A stretch of DNA of 64,000 bases, taken from NCBI RefSeq assembly GCF_000524195.1, contig NW_020170387.1:533980-597979 (forward strand), in the 5' to 3' direction. Position numbers and translations under genes: made by a program. Positions within the stretch are counted from its first letter, which is position 1. Each line of letters opens with the position of its first letter. A model generated the notes under the pieces. It was not told where the DNA came from. It searched no databases and was given only the letters and a program-made list of their open reading frames with translations. Below are positions 39,401 through 51,400 of this stretch, piece after piece. The DNA comes from Echinococcus granulosus (taxonomy: Eukaryota > Platyhelminthes > Cestoda > Cyclophyllidea > Taeniidae).

Positions 39401-42400
39401 GAAAGTTATGATTTGGTGCGAAACGTGCACTTATGAGTGTCCAAAAAGTCTTCGGATTTCTATTTATCTTGGTGCCAGTTCTGGTTATGACATTATAAAC
39501 GGCATTGTCGGTAGACAAACTTGCATTCGCAAAACTTCTACGAGTCATCTGGATTAGTTTCACCACCTACAGCTTTATAAATTTTAAAAACGAAATGCTT
39601 TAGAAAGCATGAGCCAGAAGATCCCAGTTTGACATTTTGAGAGTTCTGAAAGAAACTTTCGTAAGTTATGGTTGCAAAACAACTACCACATTTTTAACTG
39701 CCAAATGAAATTTGGTTGTTGAGTCACCGTGGTTACTATTCCTCGCCTCCAACATCCTAAATAATACTTTTTCCCAAGATTTTTGCGATAATGATAAAAT
39801 CATAAGCTAATACAAAAATCGCTTTAAAATCACTGAATATGAGTAATTGCTAAGTACATTTGTATATAGAATGATAACAACTAAGAAGAATATAGAGGTA
39901 TGAAGTTATTTTCAGTTTTCTGCTATTCTCTTTGCATGGTTATATGAAAATAAGCAAACTTTTCTGCGAAAGGTAGGGCTTTTATAACCTGTAGAGGATT
40001 ATGCATTTGTCGTTATTAGATGCTCAGGAGGTATGTGAGTTGCCACGTCTGCTCCCTGATGGCATGGGATGTGAAGATGTGGGGCAGACAACTTCCCGGT
40101 GGTACTACGATGCACAGACTCAACTTTGCAAAGAATTTGGCTACCCTCATTGTTCTGGGACTGCCAATAATTTCCTTTCCAAGTCCTCTTGTGAACTCTT
40201 CTGTGGCGCCAAGACTCTGAGTCAAGAAGGTGAGATGAGATTATCCCCCTGCAATAAATAATTCTTAACAAAAGGCTGGAATGTTTAATCGGCAAAGTAA
40301 ATGAATAAAAATAAATAAAATAAATCTGCATGAAAAATGGCTGGCAGCTTTTCAGGTAAAATTAATCGGCAGCAAACGCAACTTATTCCTCAACTATTAA
40401 TAAGGACTCAATAAATTATTTGTAACAATTTTTATGACAGGGCAAAGAACTCTCTCGTGGAGCAATAGCGAACTGAAGTCCAACTTAACGCCTACCATCT
40501 GATTCAGTAGAACACTTTGGGGCTGTTACAAGTCAAACCGATCCACAAAATACCATTCACTTTTGCAAAGGCTCGGCAGGAATCCTTTATTTTAGCAAAA
40601 TATCAATTTGCCCATTTCGGATCGAAAATGTAAAATATACGTGTCGAAATTCGAGTGGCCAGTGAAATTGTGGTAGCAGGCCGGTGCCGATTCCCCTTTT
40701 GCTTGCTTTTCTTTCACTTTAAAGATGCTGTGGTTTTGATATGTTCAACGCCATAAGACCTGAAAAAATCCTACGAAAACTGGTGCATAACTGTTTCTTC
40801 AGCCCTAAAGCAAAAAAGTTCGCAAGGTAAACACATTACGCTCACTTTCACCATTCAGCATTTTACAAAAACTGGCATAACAACAATTCTTCCTCTGTCA
40901 TGTGGCCTCTGAAGTGGTACATTGCCATACACTAATATTCACGTAAATCTTTTAGAATCTGCTGCAAGAAGCCGTTCTCTTTTGAAACAAGTATGATTAT
41001 TAATGGGGTGAACGTTCCTTCGGAAAAAGACTGTTTACTATGCAAGTAGGTTAAGCTTTAAATTGTATGTGCAGGTCCCGTTGGCCATCAAACGATTCTG
41101 AGTATGCACGTTGTAAGCACTAACTGATCAACTATGATGCCTATATTTTATATTTCATCTTTGCACCATCTATTAAGACAACGTTCTCCTTGCCCAAAAT
41201 ATTGCTATTATTTAGGTATACATGGACATTCAACCAGTCTGGAATAGGTAGCAGTTTCTGATGAAATTGATCCGCATTTTCATGGGCATCGCCACAGTAG
41301 GTACTCACCGTCACCGAAATTTCCCCAGTTTGTAACACATAAAGACTTTGCAGGATTTTTTCGCTCACGACTGTAGTCTAAATGCCCAGCAGATCCTAGT
41401 TACTTTAGAGGATGAAAAAGCGCGTAGCTGTACAAAAATGACTCACTTGTACAAGTATTCGAGTGATATTCGTGAAACTACAAGAAATGCTCTTATTCTA
41501 AAAAGTTTGAAATAAGAGTCGATTGACTCAGTTAAAACTTGGATGGAATTGGGCAATATTAAAACAATCATTGGAGCGCAATGTCGATGTCCGCAAAGTA
41601 AAATTATACTGGAATTTCCTGAGTCATTCAAGTAAATCGTATTCAATATCATTACTATCCATGGGTTACGTCCGAAGAGTCGGATGATTTCGGACTGTTC
41701 ATACGTTCACATTGTTGCTCAACATCGCTAGTAATAGTAGCACTAGTAATACCTTATCTCATCATTCCGTATGAAGATGTGGCGCAGTCGTCCCATTAGA
41801 ACATCTGAGAGNNNNNNNNNNNNNNNNNNNNNNNNNNNNNNNNNNNNNNNNNNNNNNNNNNNNNNNNNNNNNNNNNNNNNNNNNNNNNNNNNNNNNNNNN
41901 NNNNNNNNNNNTTTGTGAGCTGCCGCCTGAAGCAGGTGACTGCAAACTAGCAAAAACCGCATGAAATGTGGTATTATGACAGCGGCAACGGCGACTGCCT
42001 CTCTTTCGCCTACTCCGGCTGTGGCGGCAACGAGAACCGGTTTCCTTCCCTCTCGGCTTGTCTCGAGGCTTGCGGATCCCAGACCGCGGCGCCAGTGGTG
42101 AAATTGGATGCCTCACAGCTCGCAGATGAAGACAAAACGTCCATCTCGGAGCTTGTCACTTCCTCTACAGAGGCTTTCATGACAGAGGAGAAAGGAGAAG
42201 GGAAGCCTCTTGAAGCCGATTATCCTCGAGAACCTCTTCCATTGTTTCCGTCGCCAGTTTATAATTTGACTAACTTCTCACCACAGTCAGTCGGTACGTT
42301 TCAAGTTCTTATGATTCTTGTAGGGCGATCATTGCTAAACTTCTAATTTTTTACTTCTCATGAGTAAAAAACGAAGCGTTGTAAAATTGATCTGATCTGA

Positions 42401-45400
42401 TCTATTTCAAAACATCTGTCAGCTGGAGCATTTGTAAAGTTTGGATAAAATACGCCAGGAACCGCAGCTAGGAATCGATACAGAGCACATGGAAATTTGC
42501 ACCGTATTCGGAAAATTGTCCGACTTTGAATCGTAGTGCTTGTTTGACAGAATTGCTGATACAACAGTACGGAGGTATTATTAATAAAGAGGGATTTTGA
42601 GGAATTCTATTCCATTAAATTCTTAAACATTGATACCTTTCGTAGTCCTACATGTTCTGCAACATTATTATGAAGTGTTCATGAATGAACTGCCGACATT
42701 AGTGTTGAAAACTAGAAAGGTTGTTGGAAAATTTATAGCTGTGCTTACAAAAGTTACAGACTAGCTTGAGATAATATGGAATCAGTCATGGAGACTGAGT
42801 AGCCAAAAGCTCCGCAGCATTTTTTTCCCACAACTAAATTGCAAGGAGCGCCACAGATTTAGAATCAACAAAGTTACCAAAGCCTATCTTATGTCCTATT
42901 TCATTCGGCACTTCTTGGTTAAAAAGCCTATCAATTTTGTCATTTTTATCATGAAGAAGTAGCATAGTGTACATTTTCTTTCTTGAATTGAAGTCATGCA
43001 TAATTGTTGTCTTTCCTAGATTAATAGTCAAATTGTGTACTTGAATTGGCGCTTGGATTGTGTGAATTAGTAAACGCAGCACGATCAAGAGATACTGTCT
43101 GCGTTTCCCACGGCTTAATTTCCCTGTACCTATAAATGAGGCGAGTTTAGTTATTTTCACCGACTAACAAGTGGGTTTTACTCAACCTCATGTTGCTAGA
43201 GATTGAGCCGTGCAGCAAACGACCAGAGCCCGGGCAATGTGTTCCGATTGGGTGTCAAAACGGGACTGGCTGTCAAGCTAAGCATTTCATGCGGTGGTTC
43301 TTCAATCCGCGCACAAGCAACTGTGAAAACTTCGCCTACAGTGGATGCGGTGGTAGTGCCAACACCTTCGATTCTGCACAGTCCTGTTCCATCGCCTGCA
43401 AACAGCGCATCATGAGGCCTGGGAGTGAGTCACAGACTACCCTGACTTAACTTTTTTTGCATGAGGTAAACGGTAATGCCCTCGGCTTTGTTTACTCCCG
43501 GAAGTTGATAATACTGCCAGTCATGTTAACACAACAACAAATAATTGCTTCATTTTGGGTTTAGTTTCGCATTTATTGAGAGGGAATTGGCATTCCATGA
43601 TGATAAATACTTACCACGAAGAAACCTGTGATTATGCTGCCTGATTAACTTAAAGTAGCAATTAAGAATAATGGGTTAGCAAATTAAGGGTCCCCCTTCC
43701 TTCCTTTCACGGGTAGTATTTAAGTTAGTAAGATATATTTACCGTCGAAAAATACCAAAATTCTCTTTCCAGAAAACCAGTTTATCAGAATTGCGGTCCC
43801 TATTAAGTATGTAGTGTGACTTGAAAATCAATCAAGATACTGTATGATATGAGTAGGACATAACTAGTTTCGTTCATCTTTTCCTGATGAAATTCGGTAC
43901 TCACTGTACTGTTATATAAATTGTCAGCAGACTTCATCAATATCTGGGATGATAATCATTGCAGGAGATAGGCGCTGTGATAACAACCCGAAGCGTGATG
44001 GATGTTTCAGTCTTCCACTTCCTCACCACAACGAAACGGTGATTGAGGCACCAGAAGTATTATTCTACTTCAGCGTCTCCAGCGGCACTTGCAGAGCTTT
44101 CCACCCAAAGGCGGATGGCGAGGGCTGTGGACGGCAGGCTTACTTCACAGACGGGCAGGAGTGTCTCAAGGCCTGCGCAAAATCTTCCCCTACCGAACAA
44201 GACTTGCCGAGTGGGTTAATTTATTCGCAGTTCCCGCATTTCTCGCACCTATTTTTAGTCGATACTAAGGTTTTGAATTACTTGGATTACTTAATCTTTG
44301 AGTCCTCTTCTACTTTATGGAAAGGGCATTCTGTGATTTAAATCTAAAGGTTCTTACTCTTTAAATTCAATGTTTTGGAATTGACTTTTATTGAAGCTGC
44401 TATAATATATGTTTTTTAAATTGGATGTGAACTGACACTGATTAATTCATTCAAGTTCTAGCACGTTCTCATTGTCTTCCTGCATTATGTGTCGGCACCA
44501 TAAGAATAAAGTGTTCGGAGAAATGTGCCTCAATATTCAGTCGCCTGTTGTTATTGGTTCCAATTCTACTATTGGCAGCGGATTCCAAGAGGAGTCGTTT
44601 TTTAGAGTTTTTAAGCCCTCATAACTCGATTCTCGCTTCGTGTTTTACCATTATGCAATCTAACCCTTCGAGTCCTCCAAATCACAACTAAAGTAAAAAT
44701 CTCATCCACACCTTGAAAATCTTTTATTTTACTTAAATATAGTGAAGCGGATGATCCTTTTTATCTGCACAGTCTGAAACCACCAATTTTCCTTTTCGTC
44801 TGTGTATCCGTAGGAATGCGGATTGTCTGTTTTGTGCAGAATTAATCTGCTTGGTGGGGAAATGCTATATACCACTACTTCATGCTATCTTGCTGTTTAT
44901 AAATGGAATGCCAGTAAGTACTATTTTTTGTTGCATATCAGGAAGTGAGGTAGTACTGATGTCCAGGATGGTTTTTATGAAGATTAATTTGTGTTTGACC
45001 CCATATTCTTCGAACATTTGCAATCAACACCCAGACAAGGCAAACTGGAACAATGGGAACGCTTTCATTTGAGATTTCATGCAGAAAATCAGTTTTCTAG
45101 CTTCTTTGCCCCATAAAATTAGATGATCGGAACGTGTGACACTTTCAGGATGCCTCCAATTGACACATTTCAAGAAGTCGAGTTTTGATTTAGTTTTGGA
45201 GCCGGGACACACTAAAAAGAGGTGAACGGTATTAATCTCGAAATGCAATGAGGTAATCCACAGTCATACGATCGCATCTATAGGACTGTTTTCTGCATAA
45301 TTCGTCTTTATTGGGAAGGTTTTGGTTGTGAACAACAAGAAAAAGTGATTCACCTGAATTTCAAACGACTTTTTCAAACGCCTTGTCTGGGCGTTTTAAG

Positions 45401-48400
45401 AAACTTTATTTCATACAAACTTGACAATCTGCTTTTGAAGTATAACACGGCTATCGAAACCGCATATTACAAAGAAGAGTGCGTACTTTATGCCGAACGA
45501 AACCAAGCCAACTGTTACCGTCTCCAAAAAAATGATCTCAACGGCGTTGATGCTTATGTCCCCATAATATAAATTATTTAGTACATGTTATATCGGAGCA
45601 AGTACCTTTAAGGAATGACACCTTTACCAGCAGTTGTTTTAATCACCCATAATAATAATAAGGGAATAATGGCCCACCTTATTCACATTTTAGGAAACAA
45701 ACAATTAGATAATCAGAAAGACTACCTTAGAAGAACGCCGATCAATGCTGTTACCGGGTAGAATTGTATCCACAATTTTCTGTCTTTGCTCTCAGATCGA
45801 TGCTTCGCACGAAAGCTCAATTCCGGTGCAACAAAATGTCCACTTGAGCGTCACAATATTTCGCGCTGGTCGTACCTTCCCGACCTTCAACAATGTGTGC
45901 TCTTCTCCGAGTGTCACAATCCAGGCATAGCGGTCTCATCTGCATGGGGAAACAACTTCGAGACCAAAGAACTGTGCGAAGCCACTTGTATGCCCAAGGG
46001 ACTAAAGGGTACAAAAACATTCTATCATCCACTATTATTTATTTTTCACTGATGTGAAATGGTCTACTGTAGGTTTTATAACTTGATCGACTAGTTATAA
46101 ACTAATTGACATTTTTCCCAACTTAAAGTAATATCGCTTGTTAGTAAATCACATTAAACCATCAATTATCGGGTGTTTTTCTACGAAAATTGCGTCGTAT
46201 ATGGTGCGAAATTGCACTTTCCGAATGGTGTATTTAAGCTTCATTTACGTGACTTACTGATGTTTTTTCTTGATTTAGGACGTTACAGAAATTTAAATCT
46301 GGGATTTGTTTATTGGCGCCTCACGCATATGAACCACCTGCACTAGCAAATGAAAAAATAGCTGCTTAATAAACTTTCCCACCATGCATCAATAAACTTC
46401 AGATGATAACACCTTCTGGTTTATGCCATTGAACCCGAATACAATTATGTGGAATGCACAGCGATTTCAGTTGCAAAGTGCTCCCACTCAAGTAGACAAC
46501 TCTCTTCATTAAATAATGCCACAATTTAGTGAATCATTTACGAGTTTTGCTGAAATTTTAAAAAATGGCGGCAAATTTTACCGCCACTTTCTGTATTTAA
46601 AGGTATTTTGACTACTCGAGAATCACAAAGTGTAAAATAATTAATCGTTTGTTTCTAAATAAAACATTTTCTTGATACTTTTCATAGCCACTCCAAACAC
46701 ACTTAGTAAAAATGTCAGTACTTTGTTTCGCGAGGTACAATTAGGTTTCTCTACATCTTCATCTGCACTAATCAGCTTTCGAACTGATTGAATTACTTGC
46801 GAGTTTACCTGGCGCCATCCGAACCTTTGTCTAGACGTCTGTCGGTTGCCAAAGGACACTGGTCCTTGTTCAGGAAGCCACGCCCGCTATTACTACGACC
46901 CAGTAAAAGGAAAGTGTCGTCTTTTCATGTATGGTGGTTGCCTTGGCAACGGAAATCGATTCAGCACGAAGACTGAGTGCGAGGACGCTTGCGGATCATT
47001 CAGCGTGATCTACGACACAGGATCCTCCGTCGCCAAGACAACCGATGTGTCATCTGCACAGGTTGAGAAAGTACCGCCTGTTCCCGCTGAGGTTTTTGAG
47101 GAAATGCGACGCATCAAAATTATGTATTCAGAGAGATATCGTAAGCTGATTTTCTGCGTTCCAAGCGATAATTGCATTAAACAAATTTTAGTAACAATTG
47201 TTTTAAAGAGCAGTATGGGAAGGCAAAGTATTGTCACAATCCACTGATTTCACGGATCAAATTTTGGCCGATACTACCCCTTGTCAAATAAAAATATTTG
47301 AATCTTAGTGATGCACTTCATTTCATTAGCATGGGACTTCTGCCTACAACATCACACTTATGGGACATGTCCACGGCCCAGACGCCTTCACGATGGAAGC
47401 ACTGATCACGGGGTTCATCTTACGCGTTACTTCTACAACCGAAAGACGAAGCAATGTGAACCCTACTTTTACACCGGTTGTGGTGCTCGAGGTAATCACT
47501 TCGAGACAAAATCGCAGTGCGACAACGTTTGCACCCGGAGACTCCGTCGATCGGGTACGCCCATTACTTACCTCTTTTTAAAAAGATGTTTTTATAGTAT
47601 AATTATTCATTTCGTAATGTGGAAAAGAGCCTACTTTGAAACAATACTTTAGGGGTTTCAAAACTCTTGCATTTAGTATCCAGCAAGAGATACTTTGTAC
47701 TCTGAAACAGATTGGCCTGTTGCTAATAATATACCATCAATCAGCCTCTATCACGATTCCAGATTTTAATTATCAATTTTTACTACCTTCCACTATTTAT
47801 TTATAGCCAAACTTCCCTTTTCAACACTTCTACTAAGAAGAATATACAATAATTGGAAGGGTATTTAATGAATGCTGCCAGCCCGTAAAGGGCAAACTGA
47901 GTTTCTAATTTATAGTAAAACTTGCACCACGAATGGACTAGCTAATTAAATGTGTACAAGCACGCTCATATTTGCATGTAGTCGCCTTCTCCATTTTCAC
48001 GCACAGTATCACCCATTTGCGATGCGAACCATGTGGATGAGTGCCCGGGCAGTGGACTCCGTCTTTGGATCTATGAAGCGGAGGCGGGTACTTGTCGTCA
48101 AGTGGAGGTGTGCTCCAGCTTGAGGACCGCCTCTGTGTCCTTCCGACTGCCAATGGAGGTGGCGAAAGATGTCTTTAGACTGCAGCCCGGTATCAGCGGC
48201 AGTGGTGGCATCAATAGCTACCTTTTGCCCGGCACTTTCGCATCCAGCTCCGCCTGCTACAACTACTGCCTCCCACCGACGCCCAGTGGCACCGATGTTA
48301 CCAGTAGGTCTCGTTGACAGCATTCGCTGGTCTGTTAGAGTGAATTCAGACATTCGTATTTCTCCAGAACAGTAATTAGTGGATTTATTTTGATCGGTTA

Positions 48401-51400
48401 CTATGATTCTCTGTAGAAATGTAGTTCATTAATTGGTGCGAATTGGTACATAATAATATTTAAAACTCCAACCCAAATAATTTCAATTCAAACGATACAT
48501 ATACGATGGAGGTTTATCATTGGGTACGAAGGTAATGGGAGCTCAAACTTATACAGTGTCGTTAGAAATGCGTTTAGCAAGTGAAAATCCTTGGAATGAC
48601 ATCCGAAATTGCCAACCGATGTTTAGTTTCCTAAAAGAGTTACCATTTGCTGACCGTTTTACTATCTGAAGGTGTCAAATTTGATAAGTTTAACCTGGAT
48701 CATCAAAGGGCGTATAATGGATAATTTCAGTTTTTGAGCATGTGCTATTATACGGCGTTTATAAACACTTAGGCGAATGAAGCACTATTAGCTAGCCACT
48801 CCGGTCTCATATAAAAGGTTGTTCTTCTTATAGAATCCTTCTTACTTTGGGTTAACAATGCTGATATAACCAGGACTTTAAGCAGTTTAAACTCATTCGA
48901 AACAGAGGCAAATTGACGGAAATACAAATATTGAGTATTCCTTATGACCAGGAATATGTACCTGAAATATTTTCTAGGTTTGTCGGAAGAGTTTTTTTTT
49001 TCGTTTTTCTAAGACTCTGTTCTCAGCCAAACATTCATTTTGTTACATTTGGATTGATCGAACATGTTCCATCATCTTCGACTTTAGTAGCTGTAATTTC
49101 ACTCTCAAGAATATTATTCGATCACTTTGATCATGCCGCACGTTCCATTGAAAGTACGTGGGAGATTTGAATCCGGTATCTTTCATATGATCGTTACTCT
49201 AAGCCGAACTTTATTTTATTTAATGGATGCTAAGTAAAAACCGGGAGACGAAAAATGAGATTTCCTACGAATCTTGCCTGTATTAAGCCTAGAATAATGA
49301 TTGGAAGCGCATCCACCTCTCTAGTAATGATAAAAATATTTTCTACTCTAACCTATGCTTTGATCGAATCTACATGACAGATATCTGTCACATCGACCCG
49401 ATCACCTCAGTTTCGAACGAGTGTCGCATGATGGGCAAGCGGTGGTATTTTGACGTGAAGGATGGCTACTGCCGCAGTTATATCTCTTGTCCAGTGTACG
49501 GTAACAACTTTGCTGATGAGGAGACCTGCAACTTTGCCTGTCGGTCCAAACATATTTCCGGTAGGTCGAATCTCTTTCTCGAGCTTGCATATGCATATCG
49601 GCTTCTGTAAACCGCAACATCGTTGTTTACCTACTCTCATGCTTGCAAATGAGGTGATGCCGATCCACCTAACACTGTTTAGGAGGACTTATCTAGCTTG
49701 TTTTATATGAACAGTACCTTTAAGTCTTGGCAAATTTCACAAAACGCGAATGCACTAATAAATATCAAATAACAAGAGTTCTGGGTACTTCAGTACTGTA
49801 GATTCGGTAGACACAAACACGAATTTTTTCTCAAAACTTTAAAAACGATTATTCTTTTGATTTTTTTTGAGATGTAACGATACTCTGCTAATCCGCTAAA
49901 CATGTTTGAACATGAAATTGCATATTTCTGGAGGATCCTTAAATTGTACATTCCAGAGCAACATTTTTGAATTATTCGAATGTAAATTCCGAATGATTAA
50001 CCGTTCTCCAACAATTGTAAAATTTCTAGAAGTTTGTAGACTGCCACTGGACTATGGCGGTTGTTCTAGTTTTCTTCCACGTTGGTATTACAACACCGAC
50101 AAACGTAGATGTGATCAGTTCCTTTATGGTGGTTGCTTCGGGAATTCCAATCGCTTCCTAACCAAACTGGAGTGCGATAACGCATGTACGCATAACGACA
50201 TCTGCAGACTCCCGAAACCGGTAAATCTAATCACAATCACTCTTTTCATCACGATGTTTTCCCAGGAAATTTGCGAGCAAAATGGACGAGTTTCTAATCT
50301 ATTAATGGTTAATCCACATTAGTTAGCCCACGTTTTTTTCTCTGAGCAAAAATAATATCTGTGGATTATTGTCAACAGGCTACCAAAGTGGTAGTGATTG
50401 ATTTATGATAGTCGTTAGCAGATGTTGCCGTATGTCAATTGTAAGAATAAATTGTGCGCTAAACGTAATGCAATGGAAGTCATGGTTGTGTCTATCCAAC
50501 AGAAGACAGTATAAATGTGGCTGTGATGTGCATACAGATTTTTTGTGTACTTTTCTTTGCTGACTTTGTAGAAGAAAGCAGAGGGAAATGAGCCCTCCAC
50601 ATTGCGCTACTTTTTTAACCAAACCACTGGAGAGTGCGAAAAGTTCTTTTTCAGCGGATCGATTCCCCAGGGAAATAACTTTGCCAACGAGGCCACCTGT
50701 CATAGTGTCTGTATCGCATCACCCAACCTCCTGCCTATCTCTGTGAAGATAAACAAAATGGCTGTTTCCATGGCCCGCCTTGCCACGAAGTTAGACCATG
50801 TGGCGTTAAGCCCAGTCTTACCAAGGGGTAGGTCTTTTGCCACTAGTTATTTTTGTAGTAAAGACATCGTTTAACTCAAGCAGTCAACTTGACATAGTCG
50901 ATCTTAAAGTCCTGGATGGCAATAGCACTGCGTTGAGTTGTTTGCATATGTGAAAATACAGCGGAGAGATCAGAGGTTACACTCTTTTGCGTAAATAAGC
51001 CACTTTTGACGGCCAAAGAGACCAGTAATAAATTATCCTGCCTATACACAGAATGAACCAATTTGATTACCAGTGGGCAAAAGAATAGGCTTCAACCTCG
51101 GAATGGAACTACCGGCAAAAAATGAGTAAAAGAGTAAAGAGTAAAATTGGGACTAATTCATTGAAATTATATTTGTACTTAGTTTGACTTTCGACTAAAA
51201 CGACTAATAGATTCGTCTTCGAATTTATAGGCACATATTTTGAATTTCGGTGTCAGCGATTTAAACGATTTGGACTTAAAGTTAATCAACAAACCAAATT
51301 TTTGGGATTCTGCTAGCCTTTATCTCTTAGTAGTTTAATAACCTTGCTAACTGAAAACGGATTGTTTATATTGTTTCTAAGGTTACATAGATCAAAAGAG

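Noticed and set aside
45345..45572. Possible extra Kunitz exon between K6 and K7
   Set aside because: Only two cysteines, no phase-1 acceptor and donor pair, and K6 joins K7 in phase without it.
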